DNA from: Bernardetia sp. | GTDB lineage: Bacteria; Bacteroidota; Bacteroidia; Cytophagales; Bernardetiaceae | Direction of reading: 5' to 3' | Assembly (NCBI RefSeq): GCF_020630935.1 | Contig: NZ_JAHDIG010000021.1 | Span: 1 to 60,916 of the forward strand | DNA length: 60,916 nucleotides | Shown here: positions 16,088 through 26,155 of the stretch, piece after piece | How the letters are laid out: the number at the start of each line of letters is the position of its first letter | Numbering within the stretch: position 1 is the first letter of the stretch | Notes under the pieces: generated by a model | The model's input: only the letters and a program-made list of their open reading frames with translations | Told to the model about the DNA's origin: nothing | Databases searched by the model: none | Position numbers and translations under genes: made by a program

Positions 16088-18280
16088 TTATTTTTTAGGC
16101 AAATATTGAGGAGCAACTTTCTTTACATCTGTCCCCAAACGTTGCAGATAGGCAATCATTGCAATAATTTCTCGGTCAGATTTGACTTGAATATTATCTT
16201 TTGCCAATCGTTCCTGTATTTCAGCTGCCTGTTTTGCCATATCCTCATGAACTTCTTTTTCAAATCCTTTTGGATATGGTACGCCCAACGCTTGCATAGC
16301 TTTTATTTTTCTCTCGGTAAGAGATGTATTTAACTGATTTTCAATCAGCCAATAATAGGCTGGCATAATCGAACCAGGTGAAGTAGATTGAGGGTCGTAC
16401 ATGTGGTTGAAGTGCCAAGAGTCTGGCATTTTTCCACCCTCACGCTGCAAATCTGGCCCTGTACGTTTAGAACCCCACAAGAACGGACGGTCATAGACAA
16501 ACTCACCTGCTTTAGAGTAATCTCCGTAGCGTTCGGTTTCATCTCTGAAAGGTCGTATCATTTGAGAATGACAAACAGCACAGTTTTCACGGATATACAA
16601 GTCTCTTCCTTCCAATTCTAAAGGCGTGTAAGGCTTCACGGCTGCAATCGTCGGAACATTTGAACGAATCAAAAATGTAGGAACAAATTCTATAATTCCA
16701 CCAATAAGAATCGCTACTGTACTCCAAAACAAAAGTTGTATTGGACGTTTTTCAATCCAAGAGTGCCAGTGTCCTCCTTTTTCTTTTTCTTGAACCTTGA
16801 TAGCTGGAGCAGAGGCTTTTTCTTCTGGAACAAATTTTCCTTGTTGAATGGTCTGATAAATATTATAAATCATAATCAAGACACCAATTACATACAACAA
16901 GCCACCAAATGCACGCATATAATACATTGGTAAAATCTGAGTAACGGTTTCTAAAAACTCATATTTCAAGAAGCCAGCAGGTGTAAACTCTTTCCACATC
17001 AAACTTTGTGTCCAACCTGCCCAGTAAATCGGAATAGCATAGAACAAAATTCCTAATGTACCAATCCAGAAGTGAACGTTAGCTAGTTTTTTAGAGAAAA
17101 GATTAGTACTAAATAGGCGAGGCATCAGCCAATAAATCATTCCAAATGTAAGAAAGCCGTTCCAACCTAATGCGCCAACGTGTACGTGAGCAATTGTCCA
17201 GTCTGTGTAATGACTAATTGCATTTACATTTTTAAAAGAAAGCATTGGTCCTTCAAAAGTAGCCATACCATAAGAAGTAAGAGCGACTACCATAAATTTC
17301 AATACAGGGTTTTCACGTACTTTATCCCAAGCACCACGCAAAGTAAGAAGTCCGTTGAGCATACCACCCCAAGACGGAGCAATGAGCATCAATGAAAAGA
17401 CTGTTCCTAACCATTGCGCCCAGTCTGGCAACGCTGTATAAAGCAAGTGGTGAGGACCTGCCCAAATGTAGATAAAAATTAATGCCCAATAGTGAATAAT
17501 GGAAAGACGATATGAATAAACAGGACGGTTAGCTGCTTTAGGAACGAAGTAATACATCAAACCCAAATACGGTGTTGTGAGGAAGAACGCCACAGCATTG
17601 TGTCCGTACCACCATTGAACGAGTGCATCTTGAACTCCTGCGTAAAGCGAATAACTTTTAGTAAGTGAAACAGGATATTCCATTGAATTTACAATGTGTA
17701 GAACTGCTACTGTAACGAAAGTAGCTATGAAGAACCAAATCGCTACGTAAAGATGTTGTTCTCTACGCTTGATGATTGTTCCCATCATATTGACACCAAA
17801 AACCACCCAAATAAGCGCAATCGCAATATCTAAAGGCCATTCTAATTCGGCATATTCTTTTGCTGTATTGTAACCTAAAAATAATGTCAAGGCAGCAAAA
17901 ACGATAATCATTTGCCAACCCCAAAAGTGAATTTTACTAAGCAAATCACTAAACATACGAGCCTTACACAGACGAGGAAGTGCATAATATACGCCCATAA
18001 AAATACCATTTCCTACAAAAGCAAAGATTACGGCATTTGTATGCACAGCACGAACACGCCCAAAGGTAAAGTATTCGGTAAAATTGAACATTGGATGAGC
18101 CATTTGAAGGGCTGCCAGTAAGCCAACAAGCATTCCGACAACACCCCAAAACGTAGTCGCATAAGCAAAATTTCTAACAATCGTATTGTCATAAGAAAAA
18201 TGCTCTAGCTCTAAGCCTTCCCATTTTTTCTTTTTAGGAGGACTTTCTTGTGTGATTTGATTGGAGGTTTGATTTTCCAT
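16088..18280 (-). CDS. ccoNO: Fused cbb3 oxidase subunits I and II (CcoNO)
   Basis: The 730-residue protein joins the haem-copper oxidase core (CcoN, about residues 20-490) to the membrane-anchored cytochrome c subunit CcoO. CcoN motifs include WYGHNAVAFF, GPHHLLYT and DWTIAHVHVG, which supply haem and CuB ligands. The CcoO part has haem site CAVCH (567-571) and axial-ligand motif MPAYYWL. The enzyme reduces oxygen with high affinity and pumps protons. The N/O fusion is common in Bacteroidota. It follows ccoS on the same strand and leads the structural genes. Confidence 0.96.
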   Translation of the reverse strand: MENQTSNQITQESPPKKKKWEGLELEHFSYDNTIVRNFAYATTFWGVVGMLVGLLAALQMAHPMFNFTEYFTFGRVRAVHTNAVIFAFVGNGIFMGVYYALPRLCKARMFSDLLSKIHFWGWQMIIVFAALTLFLGYNTAKEYAELEWPLDIAIALIWVVFGVNMMGTIIKRREQHLYVAIWFFIATFVTVAVLHIVNSMEYPVSLTKSYSLYAGVQDALVQWWYGHNAVAFFLTTPYLGLMYYFVPKAANRPVYSYRLSIIHYWALIFIYIWAGPHHLLYTALPDWAQWLGTVFSLMLIAPSWGGMLNGLLTLRGAWDKVRENPVLKFMVVALTSYGMATFEGPMLSFKNVNAISHYTDWTIAHVHVGALGWNGFLTFGMIYWLMPRLFSTNLFSKKLANVHFWIGTLGILFYAIPIYWAGWTQSLMWKEFTPAGFLKYEFLETVTQILPMYYMRAFGGLLYVIGVLIMIYNIYQTIQQGKFVPEEKASAPAIKVQEKEKGGHWHSWIEKRPIQLLFWSTVAILIGGIIEFVPTFLIRSNVPTIAAVKPYTPLELEGRDLYIRENCAVCHSQMIRPFRDETERYGDYSKAGEFVYDRPFLWGSKRTGPDLQREGGKMPDSWHFNHMYDPQSTSPGSIMPAYYWLIENQLNTSLTERKIKAMQALGVPYPKGFEKEVHEDMAKQAAEIQERLAKDNIQVKSDREIIAMIAYLQRLGTDVKKVAPQYLPKK

Positions 18281-18340
18281 AGAGATAAAGTATATATAGA
18301 TTGAAATACAAAATGTAAAGTTTTCCTGATTGAATAGATT

Positions 18341-18529
18341 TTAGTTGAGATGTTCGGTTGTGTTATTTTCTCCTGTTTCGGAATCGCTATATGTATCGTC
18401 AAATAAAATTCGCATACTTGGTGTGTAAGTGTCTTCGTATTGGTTGTCTTTGACTGACCAAAAAAAAGCAGCCAAAAAGCCTAATGCCACGACCAAACTA
18501 CACACGACCAAAATTATCAGCACTTGCAT
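18341..18529 (-). CDS. ccoS: cbb3 oxidase maturation protein CcoS
   Basis: This 62-residue protein has one N-terminal helix (LIILVVCSLVVALGFLAAFFW) and the CcoS-type continuation SVKDNQYEDTYTPSMRILFDD. CcoS is needed for cofactor insertion into cbb3 oxidase. It is the first gene of the minus-strand cco block, 60 bases before ccoNO. TACATTTG on the minus strand (18599-18592) fits the Bacteroidota -7 box, but no good -33 box stands at the right distance. Confidence 0.9.
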   Translation of the reverse strand: MQVLIILVVCSLVVALGFLAAFFWSVKDNQYEDTYTPSMRILFDDTYSDSETGENNTTEHLN

Positions 18530-18681
18530 ATTTTTATTGATTTTAGAGTGATTAAGACAGCAAATGCCATCTTTTTTGGTTTTCTATGTTACAAATGTAG
18601 AGGATGAGGAAAGCGAAAAACAGGAGAGTATTCAGATAAAAAGATGACTTTTGACAGGTTTTGGAAATTATTATTTAGCAA

Positions 18682-18716
18682 TAAAAAAAACACCTTCCAT
18701 TTTTCTGAAAGGTGTT
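18682..18716 (-). terminator. Intrinsic terminator after the UPF0316 gene
   Basis: Read on the minus strand, AACACCTT and AAGGTGTT pair around a 12-base loop and are followed by eight T residues. It lies about 80 bases past the stop of the UPF0316 gene and shields the cco promoter from read-through. Confidence 0.75.
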
Positions 18717-18798
18717 ATGATATAAGTCGTCGTTGAGGCACTGACAAGAGCAGAGAATATGAAGCCAACAATGTTATAGCTTTTGAGAAGGTATTTTT

Positions 18799-19401
18799 TT
18801 ACTTTCTCAACTTCTGTACTTTTTGAACAATACGTGCAAACGTACCTGTTTGTGTATCTGAAATAACATCTGTATCATTCACAAATCGAATGTTTTCAAC
18901 AGTATAGAAAGCGTTGGGGTTATGCTTTTGAATGAGCTTGATAAACTTGGTAAGTTCCTTTCGTTTGACCACTGAAAAAAGAATACTTACTTCGCCATGT
19001 TTTCCTTCTGCTTCCACATGTGTAAAACGATAATTAGAGTTTTTCAGAGCTTCTGTTAAATTAGTGGCTGTTCGGCTAGTAATAATTCTGACCATTGCCA
19101 TTCCTAAGGCTATACGCTGTTCCAAGTAAATCCCTAGATAATTTCCCATTGCAAAACCTGTTGCATACGCCAAGTACGACATTACATTATTTAAGTTTTG
19201 CATAATTTGTCCGATAGCCAAAAGCCATATAAACGCCTCTACAAAACCAATTATGGGAGCAATATTGCGCCTGCCCATTGTTACTAGCACAATACGTAAG
19301 GTAGAAAGACTAACATCGGTTAGCCTCGCCAAAAAAATCAAAAAAGGCAAAATAATATAACCAAATATCCAGTCCCAGTTTTGAGAAAACCAGTTTTCCA
19401 T
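18799..19401 (-). CDS. UPF0316 membrane protein (DUF5698 + DUF2179)
   Basis: The 200-residue protein has three membrane helices in its first 95 residues, including FLIFLARLTDVSLSTLRIVL, the conserved UPF0316 opening, followed by a soluble DUF2179 domain (about 115-185). The molecular role is unknown. It separates ccoS from the divergently oriented copper ATPase gene and has its own terminator, so it need not be part of the oxidase module. Confidence 0.85.
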   Translation of the reverse strand: MENWFSQNWDWIFGYIILPFLIFLARLTDVSLSTLRIVLVTMGRRNIAPIIGFVEAFIWLLAIGQIMQNLNNVMSYLAYATGFAMGNYLGIYLEQRIALGMAMVRIITSRTATNLTEALKNSNYRFTHVEAEGKHGEVSILFSVVKRKELTKFIKLIQKHNPNAFYTVENIRFVNDTDVISDTQTGTFARIVQKVQKLRK

Positions 19402-19551
19402 AACAAAATGAGTGTTTCTTCAAGTAAAAATTTACGGCAAAGGTCGGTAATTGTCTTTTATTAAAATACCTCAAAAGCTGACAAAGTTCATTTTTTAAGG
19501 ACTTTTTTAGATATAATTTTGTCATTATCTAAAAACTATCACGTTGAAGTT

Positions 19552-22029
19552 ATGGCAACACTAGCAGCACCTCCACCAGCAGAAGCAGCTCAAAAGGCAA
19601 AAGAAGTAAAAGAAAACCACGCTTGTTTTCATTGTGGCGACAAATGTCCTCCTAAGCCTATTTTATACGATGAAAAGGCGTTTTGCTGTTCGGGCTGTCA
19701 AACGGTGTATAGTATTCTTTCTCAAAACGGACTAGAAAGTTATTATGCTCTTGAAAAAGCTGGAATTTCTCCCAAACTCAATCAAAATCCAGAACAATTT
19801 GCGTATTTAGACAATCAAGAACTGATTGCCCAGTTAGTAGATTTTACCGATGGAAATTTTACTCGTATTACATTTAATCTACCTCAGATTCATTGTGCTT
19901 CTTGTGTGTGGCTATTGGAAAAACTACCTCATCTTTTTGAAGGCGTACAGGATTCTAAAGTCAATTTTTTGAGAAGGGAAGCGAATGTTAGTTTTTATGC
20001 TGATAAAATTTCCCTTCGAAAGCTCGTCGAAGCTCTTTCTTCGTTGGGCTACACGCCAGATTTAAAATTAGAATCTAAAAACAAGAAGAAAAAAAACACA
20101 CTACCTCCTAATTTTTTACTGCGTTTGGGAGTGGCTGGATTTTGTTTTGGAAACTTGATGCTACTTAGTTTTCCTGAATATTTGGGTCTGCCGATTGCAG
20201 AAGACGAGTTTCCTCGTTTTTTTGGTTACTTGAATATTTTACTTTCTCTGCCTGTGTTGCTTTTTAGTGGGGCAAATTATTTTAAAGATGCTTTTTATGC
20301 TCTACGACACAAAACATTAAACTTTGACGTACCGATTGCACTTGGTATTTCGGCTCTTTTTGGGCGAAGTATCTATGAGATTTTGAGCCACACAGGCGCA
20401 GGATATTTAGATTCTTTGGCTGCTCTTATCTTTTTACTTCTGATAGGACAATGGTTTCAACGCCGAACCTTTGATAGTATTTCTTTTGAAAGAGATTACC
20501 AGTCTTATTTTCCTTTGGCTGCTCTTTTAGAAACGGAAGAAGACCATCAAAAAATTATAAGGTCAGTTTCTTTGTCTGATTTGAAGATAGAGGATATTGT
20601 TATTGTAAAAAACGGACAGCTTATCCCAGCTGATGGAGAACTTTTGGAGGGAAAGGCACAGATAGATTATAGCTTTGTGAGTGGGGAAACCAAACCCATA
20701 GAGGCAAAACAAGGCGAACGCCTCTATGCAGGGGGAAGGCAGTGGGGCGAACCGTTGCGTATAAAACTTCTCAAAACCGTTTCACAAAGTTATTTGATGC
20801 AACTTTGGAACAATGAAGCCTTTGACAAAGACAATAATCATTTACTCAAAAACCTAACACAGCGTTGGGGTAGAAATTTTACCGTTTTTGTACTTGTAGT
20901 GGCGTTTTCTAGTGCTGGATATTGGCTTTATGCAGCAGGTTGGGAGGCTGCAATTAATGTTTTCACTTCGGTCTTGATTGTGGCTTGTCCGTGTGCATTG
21001 GCTTTGAATGCTCCTTTTGCCTTCGGAAATGCTAGACAGATTTTGGCAAAACATCTCTTTTTCTTAAAAAATACAGATGCCATTGAAGGATTGGCAACGA
21101 AAAAAGCTCATTTAGTTTTTGATAAAACTGGAACACTTACTACCTCTACACCAAAAGCCATTTGGAAATCATTAGAACCATCGACAACAGACTTAGAAAT
21201 AGAAGAAAAACAAATTTTGGCAGCTCTTTCTTCAGCTTCTTTGCATCCAGTCAGTAAAGCAATCTATGAAGCTGTTTCTGATTTTGGAGAGGGAATAATG
21301 TATGACTTTGAGGAAAAAATAGGCTTTGGAATTGAAGCAAAAACAAGACAACAGAATCAAGAAACTATATGGAAAATTGGAAATGCAGCTTTTGTAAATT
21401 ATGAAGCAGAACATCAAAAGGATAAAAATTCAAAAGTTTTTGTAAGTAAAAACGATATCGTAAAAGGCTATTTTGAGCTTTCTAATCCTTTGCGTAAAGA
21501 TATTTTTGTTTTGTTGGATGATTTTAAAAAACAAAATTTCAATCTCTCTTTACTTTCTGGTGATAACGACTTTGAAAAACTTCGTTTTGTAGATATTTTT
21601 GGAACAAAAAATCTTCATTTCAATCAAAAACCAATAGACAAACTTAGTTTTCTTAGAAAATTAACATCTCAAAACACAGAATCTGTCTTTATGATTGGCG
21701 ATGGCTTAAATGATGCAGGAGCGTTGAAACAATCTGACTTTGGTATTGCGATAAGCGAACACCAAGAACAATTTTCTCCTGCTTGTGATGCCATTTTGAG
21801 AGCTGAAGCCTTACCAAAACTAGCTAGGTTTATGAAATATGCTCGCCAAACAATAAATGTGGTGCGTTTTGGGCTTGTAGTTTCGCTATGTTATAATTTG
21901 GTCGGACTTAGTTTCGCTGTAAGTGGTACACTATCTCCTTTAGTAGCTGCTATCTTGATGCCTCTTTCTTCTGTGAGTGTGGTGGGTTTGGGAGTGTTTC
22001 TGACTTGGTTTTTGAGTAGAAAGCTTTAA
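19552..22029 (+). CDS. ccoI: Copper-translocating P1B-type ATPase (CcoI/FixI type)
   Basis: The 825-residue ATPase opens with a cysteine-rich metal-binding segment (HACFHCGDKC, FCCSGC), then an HMA-like domain with CASC (115-118). The membrane ion motif CPC (479-481), phosphorylation loop DKTGTLT (Asp524), HP motif (LHPVSK) and GDGLND hinge are intact. The N-terminal layout is that of CcoI/FixI, which exports copper for cbb3 assembly. It sits on the opposite strand from the cco genes, behind the UPF0316 gene, unlike the usual collinear order. I chose the ATG at 19552, not the TTG at 19519. Confidence 0.92.
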   Translation: MATLAAPPPAEAAQKAKEVKENHACFHCGDKCPPKPILYDEKAFCCSGCQTVYSILSQNGLESYYALEKAGISPKLNQNPEQFAYLDNQELIAQLVDFTDGNFTRITFNLPQIHCASCVWLLEKLPHLFEGVQDSKVNFLRREANVSFYADKISLRKLVEALSSLGYTPDLKLESKNKKKKNTLPPNFLLRLGVAGFCFGNLMLLSFPEYLGLPIAEDEFPRFFGYLNILLSLPVLLFSGANYFKDAFYALRHKTLNFDVPIALGISALFGRSIYEILSHTGAGYLDSLAALIFLLLIGQWFQRRTFDSISFERDYQSYFPLAALLETEEDHQKIIRSVSLSDLKIEDIVIVKNGQLIPADGELLEGKAQIDYSFVSGETKPIEAKQGERLYAGGRQWGEPLRIKLLKTVSQSYLMQLWNNEAFDKDNNHLLKNLTQRWGRNFTVFVLVVAFSSAGYWLYAAGWEAAINVFTSVLIVACPCALALNAPFAFGNARQILAKHLFFLKNTDAIEGLATKKAHLVFDKTGTLTTSTPKAIWKSLEPSTTDLEIEEKQILAALSSASLHPVSKAIYEAVSDFGEGIMYDFEEKIGFGIEAKTRQQNQETIWKIGNAAFVNYEAEHQKDKNSKVFVSKNDIVKGYFELSNPLRKDIFVLLDDFKKQNFNLSLLSGDNDFEKLRFVDIFGTKNLHFNQKPIDKLSFLRKLTSQNTESVFMIGDGLNDAGALKQSDFGIAISEHQEQFSPACDAILRAEALPKLARFMKYARQTINVVRFGLVVSLCYNLVGLSFAVSGTLSPLVAAILMPLSSVSVVGLGVFLTWFLSRKL

Positions 22030-22057
22030 ATTACAATTTAATTTAAAAACCATCCAA

Positions 22058-23275
22058 ATGTACAAAACTATTCTAGCAGTTCTGCTCACCATTCTGTTAT
22101 CTAACATTTCACTAGCACAGGTAAATGAGAAAGAAATTGAAGCTGATTTACAGCAGATGATAAATGATATTTCAGATTATTATGTTTATTTAGAAGATAA
22201 AAATATAGAATTATCGTGTATAGAAAAAAATTATAAAGAAAAGATTAAGAACATCAAAACTAAGACAGATGTCATCTTGCTGTTTGAGAATTTGTTGAAT
22301 GAGTTCTACGATAGTCATCTTATTTTAAATACAAACACAAAATCTTCTTATCGTTTGTACTCTCCTATTTACGCTACTTTTCAAAACGAAAAAGCGATTA
22401 TTACGAATGTATGGCAAACTGAATTAGAAAATATACCTAAAGATATAATTGAAACTCAAATACAAAAAATCAATGGTATTGAGATAGAAAAAGTAATAGC
22501 TAGTTTTCCTACTCATTGCCAAGACAAAAAGAACCCTAAGGTAAGAGAATGGATACTCAATAAAATACTAGCAGGAAAATACAATGAACCAAGAATACTT
22601 ACACTACAAGCAAAAAATAATTCTATCATACATCTTGATTTAGATACACTTCAAACAAAAAAATATACTACTCTAGCAGATAGTTACAAAAAAAACAACA
22701 TAGGAGTTATCAAGATAAATAACTCGTTAGGCAACAATAATCTCATTGAAGTATTTGATAGTTTGATCAATCAATTAATGGATACAGACGGTCTAATTAT
22801 AGACCTTAGAAATACTGTTGATGGAGGAAACTCATACGTTGCTCGTGCTATTATGGGAAGATTTATCAATAGTTCACAACCTTATCAAGTGCATGAGTTG
22901 GAAGAGCAGTACGATGGCAAAACAAAAGTAGATAGAAAATGGGTAGAATATGTAAACCCAAGAGAAAACCAGTACAAAAAACAAGTTGTAGTTTTGGTAG
23001 GAAGATGGACAGGAAGTATGGGCGAAGGCATTACAATAGGTTTTGATGCTATGCAGCGAGGAAGTATTGTGGGAACAGAAATGGAACGTTTGGCTGGGGA
23101 GATGTCGTATTTTCCTTTTCAAGATCAAAATTTTGGATACAGACTATCAGTAGCAAAGTTATCTCATACAAATGGAACTCCTAGAGAGAATTATGTTCCT
23201 ACAAAATATGTACGACAAACCACAACACAAATAGATGAAACGCTGCAAGAGGCAATAAAACTTCTTAAAAAGTAA
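22058..23275 (+). CDS. Secreted S41-family (tail-specific) protease-like protein
   Basis: The 405-residue protein begins with a signal peptide (cleavage likely after NISLAQ). The C-terminal half has the S41 fold: GLIIDLRNTVDGG and a nucleophile-elbow motif WTGSMGEG with the candidate catalytic serine. A Lys four turns later is less clear than in classic Ctp proteases, so activity is not proven. No PDZ domain is obvious. It starts 28 bases after ccoI on the same strand, but no functional link is evident. Confidence 0.82.
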   Translation: MYKTILAVLLTILLSNISLAQVNEKEIEADLQQMINDISDYYVYLEDKNIELSCIEKNYKEKIKNIKTKTDVILLFENLLNEFYDSHLILNTNTKSSYRLYSPIYATFQNEKAIITNVWQTELENIPKDIIETQIQKINGIEIEKVIASFPTHCQDKKNPKVREWILNKILAGKYNEPRILTLQAKNNSIIHLDLDTLQTKKYTTLADSYKKNNIGVIKINNSLGNNNLIEVFDSLINQLMDTDGLIIDLRNTVDGGNSYVARAIMGRFINSSQPYQVHELEEQYDGKTKVDRKWVEYVNPRENQYKKQVVVLVGRWTGSMGEGITIGFDAMQRGSIVGTEMERLAGEMSYFPFQDQNFGYRLSVAKLSHTNGTPRENYVPTKYVRQTTTQIDETLQEAIKLLKK

Positions 23276-23277
23276 AC

Positions 23278-23306
23278 TACCTTGATTTCTGATAGAAATC
23301 AAGGTA
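23278..23306. terminator. Hairpin between convergent genes
   Basis: TACCTTGATTTCT and its exact complement pair around a GAT loop, three bases after the S41 gene stop. There is no strong T run on either side, so its terminator function is only likely. Confidence 0.5.
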
Positions 23307-23331
23307 TGAAAACATTCTATCAAGTAATTTC

Positions 23332-24279
23332 TTAGAAAGTATAACCTACATTAATATTCAAAACGTGTTTGAACTGAATGGCTCGTTTGGGTGCTTCTTC
23401 GTCGTCCTGTGGAATCAAAACGTCGTGGTCGTAGATAAGCTGTGTAGCAAAACTGGTAGTAAGATATTTATTTATTTTAAAAACAATTAGATTCTCCCAG
23501 TTTACGTCTATTTGTGTGAGTGTTTCATAGTTAGCAAAAAGATTGAGAGTAGAGGTAAGTTTTACATTTTCCATCACATCGTATGTCAAGTTGGCATCGA
23601 AGTTAGAACCAAATTCTGAGCGAATATTTTGTCCTTCTTCTACTCCAAAAGCTCCAATATTTGCCAAAGAATCATTCATCACAAAAGTAAACTTAGCAGC
23701 TACTGGCGAATAACGCATACTAAAAATTTTGGTTTCGTAACGAATACCTGTCGCAAATAGCAAATACCCAGGAGAAAGAAGATTTGAAATGAGCTGTCCT
23801 TGTTGTTCTTTTCCTAAAGAATCTCTATCAAAAAAATAACCAGGAGCCATTTGAGTACGGAAACTTACTGATGTTCCACTACTCCAGTTTTTACCTAAGT
23901 TGTAGTTATATTTTGAATCAAACTGAAAGTTATCATCTGTTTTCTTAAAGAGATTGAAATCACTTTTTCCAACTCTTGCCATTCCATATTGCACCAGAAG
24001 GTTGTTTTCCCAAGACGACTTTTCTGTTTTGCGAGTAGCATTGAAATTAAAAATTCCACCTAAAGCAATAGAACTTTGTCCACCTCCTGCCCAGTTACTC
24101 AACCCTACGTTTGAAAACGTAGCAGAGATAGAACCACTTTTTTTCCAAATTTCTACTTTTTTTACAGGAACAGTAGCAATGCCGTCAGTTGTTACATTGG
24201 TAGTATCTTGTGCAGAAACAGAATAACAAATAAAGAGAGAAAGTAAAAATACGATAGAGAGCGTGTTGATATATCTCAT
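23332..24279 (-). CDS. DUF3078 beta-barrel-like outer membrane protein
   Basis: The 315-residue protein has a signal peptide (ends near CYSVSAQ) and the DUF3078 opening WKKSGSISATFSNVGLSNWAGGG. Alternating hydrophobic strands run to the end. It finishes in a terminal aromatic residue (NVGYTF), as expected for an outer-membrane barrel. The family is largely restricted to Bacteroidota and has no assigned function. Confidence 0.85.
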   Translation of the reverse strand: MRYINTLSIVFLLSLFICYSVSAQDTTNVTTDGIATVPVKKVEIWKKSGSISATFSNVGLSNWAGGGQSSIALGGIFNFNATRKTEKSSWENNLLVQYGMARVGKSDFNLFKKTDDNFQFDSKYNYNLGKNWSSGTSVSFRTQMAPGYFFDRDSLGKEQQGQLISNLLSPGYLLFATGIRYETKIFSMRYSPVAAKFTFVMNDSLANIGAFGVEEGQNIRSEFGSNFDANLTYDVMENVKLTSTLNLFANYETLTQIDVNWENLIVFKINKYLTTSFATQLIYDHDVLIPQDDEEAPKRAIQFKHVLNINVGYTF

Positions 24280-24398
24280 AAGGAATAGTTAAAATATTAG
24301 AAAAATACAATAAAATCATTCTAAGTTTAAATAAGTAAACTAAGAACGTTATCTCAACTATCAAAAACAGTACAGTTTTTTACTTTATTAAGAAAAAA

Positions 24399-24866
24399 TT
24401 ATTTCTTTTTGCTTTCCGACTGAACTTCAATGACAAGTTTGTCTAAAAATTTGACAAGATTCTCTATATCCTGTGGAGTTTGATTATAAAAAATTTGCTT
24501 TTTAGAGCTTTTCCCTTTTGCAATCTCTAAAGTCGTCATGGGAATATCAAACGGACGGTTGAAACCCACAGCATCAGTTTCTAAAAACTTACTTTCAGTG
24601 ATAAGCTGTTGAAGTTCTTGATAGGCATCATCTGGAAGTCGCATCTGAATGAGTCCAACAACAGAAGTATATTCTTTTCCATTAAAGACTATCATTTGGT
24701 TTTCATCAATCTTTAAAGTATAGACAGGACAGCGACCCTTACACGCCGATTTTGAGTAGTTCAACTCAAAGAAATTATCTTTTTTAGAGGATTTACAAGA
24801 AAAAAATAAATTACTACAAAGAAATAGTGAGAAAAATAAACTGAATATAAAAAAATAGTTTTTCAT
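24399..24866 (-). CDS. DUF6438-type lipoprotein
   Basis: The 155-residue protein starts with a hydrophobic leader ending NLFFSC, a probable lipoprotein cleavage site at Cys24. The mature part carries the DUF6438 pattern SACKGRCPVYTLKID with two conserved cysteines. It is predicted to sit in the envelope. Function unknown. It is 24 bases before the PAP2 gene stop on the same strand. Confidence 0.75.
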   Translation of the reverse strand: MKNYFFIFSLFFSLFLCSNLFFSCKSSKKDNFFELNYSKSACKGRCPVYTLKIDENQMIVFNGKEYTSVVGLIQMRLPDDAYQELQQLITESKFLETDAVGFNRPFDIPMTTLEIAKGKSSKKQIFYNQTPQDIENLVKFLDKLVIEVQSESKKK

Positions 24867-24890
24867 TGATTATTGAATTAGGGTTGAAAA

Positions 24891-25517
24891 TTATTCCAAA
24901 AAACTATCAGAAGTTTTTTCCAAAGATACAGAAAATCGTTTTTCCAAAAGTGTGTACAGCCAATAAACTAGCCAAGCCATCAAAATTCCTGCTACTGCGC
25001 CAGCCAAAATATCACCCACATAATGTACTCCCAAATACACACGAGAATATGCTACAAGTGCAGCCCACACAAGAGAAGCATAACGCAAAACCTTAACCCA
25101 TTTTTTTTTAGAAAAACGCTTTAACGAAAGAAATACAAACCAAGCAATGCTAAAGGTAGTAGAAGCATGAGAAGAGATAAAACCATACTTTCCACCTCTA
25201 TAATCTCTCAAAATATGCACTAAGTTTTGAATTTCTGGACTATGAGAAGGACGAAAACGCTCAAAAAACGGCTTGCAAAGCCCTGAAGCAAAATAATCAG
25301 ATAATCCCACAGCGATAAGAATCCCTACCACAATTTTCCAAAAATGTTTTACACCAAAAAGTTTATAAAAAATAAAAATAAGTCCTAAATAAATAGGAAT
25401 CCATGTGTATTTTAGAGAAACGTACCACATCACATCATCTAAAAAAGGGTGGTGTAGTCCGTTGAGAAAAAGTAAAAGTTGTTTGTCTAGTTGGTCTAGT
25501 TTTTCTAGGAAGGTCAT
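24891..25517 (-). CDS. PAP2-family membrane phosphatase
   Basis: The 208-residue membrane protein carries the three PAP2 motifs: KPFFERFRP, SSHAS and SRVYLGVHYVGD, with the catalytic histidines in the second and third. Five or six helices are visible. Such enzymes dephosphorylate undecaprenyl pyrophosphate, phosphatidate or related lipids; the substrate here cannot be told. The gene seems to be transcribed with the DUF6438 gene downstream. Confidence 0.9.
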   Translation of the reverse strand: MTFLEKLDQLDKQLLLFLNGLHHPFLDDVMWYVSLKYTWIPIYLGLIFIFYKLFGVKHFWKIVVGILIAVGLSDYFASGLCKPFFERFRPSHSPEIQNLVHILRDYRGGKYGFISSHASTTFSIAWFVFLSLKRFSKKKWVKVLRYASLVWAALVAYSRVYLGVHYVGDILAGAVAGILMAWLVYWLYTLLEKRFSVSLEKTSDSFLE

Positions 25518-25566
25518 ATTTTATATTACGAGTAATTTTTATATAGACTGATTGAATAAGTTAGCT

Positions 25567-26112
25567 TTAATAGAGTTTGAATTTCTTTTCTGTGCTGTCG
25601 TTTATCTTCATTATCAAGACACTGTTATCAAAACGAATAGAATCAATACTTTCTCCGTTTAACAACTCGTCAGATTCATTTTCCTCTTTGTTCATTGCTT
25701 CTGAATAACTAAACTTTCCTTTTGAAAGTAAGAATGGAGAATACACTTCATATATTTCGTACTGATTGTAGGCTGGCATTATTCCATAATATGAATGAAT
25801 TTCGTAATCTTTACTCTCATAAACTGGAAGAGACGTAGAAATAAACAACACAAAAAACCACTTGATAAAATTACCTACTATTGGCACAAAAGACAATATT
25901 GGAAAAATAACATACAAAGAAAAATAAGCTGTAATGAAATTAAATGACCTAAAAAAAGCGACTAACCCCACCAATCCACTTCCATAAAAAAGAACTTTTA
26001 ATCCTATTCTGACATAACTATTCAGTCCAAAGTTGAAACCTATCGTAATGATAAAGTTTACAACTAAAATAAGAAGGATAATAAAATGAAACTTGACAAG
26101 CCGATTTTTCAT
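25567..26112 (-). CDS. Uncharacterised membrane protein
   Basis: This protein of about 181 residues has three or four hydrophobic segments in its first 110 residues and a soluble C-terminal part. I do not recognise the family. I start at MKNRLVKFHFIILL (26112); the longer frame would overlap argH and adds no conserved sequence. Its place between argH and the PAP2 gene gives no clear hint of function. Confidence 0.65.
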   Translation of the reverse strand: MKNRLVKFHFIILLILVVNFIITIGFNFGLNSYVRIGLKVLFYGSGLVGLVAFFRSFNFITAYFSLYVIFPILSFVPIVGNFIKWFFVLFISTSLPVYESKDYEIHSYYGIMPAYNQYEIYEVYSPFLLSKGKFSYSEAMNKEENESDELLNGESIDSIRFDNSVLIMKINDSTEKKFKLY

Positions 26113-26155
26113 AGAAGTTTGGTTTACTACTACAAAGATAACGCTTATAAAACGT

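Noticed and set aside
18640-18660. TTGAC-like half sites before ccoS as an FNR/CRP box
   Set aside because: Only one half matches and there is no palindromic second half at the right spacing.
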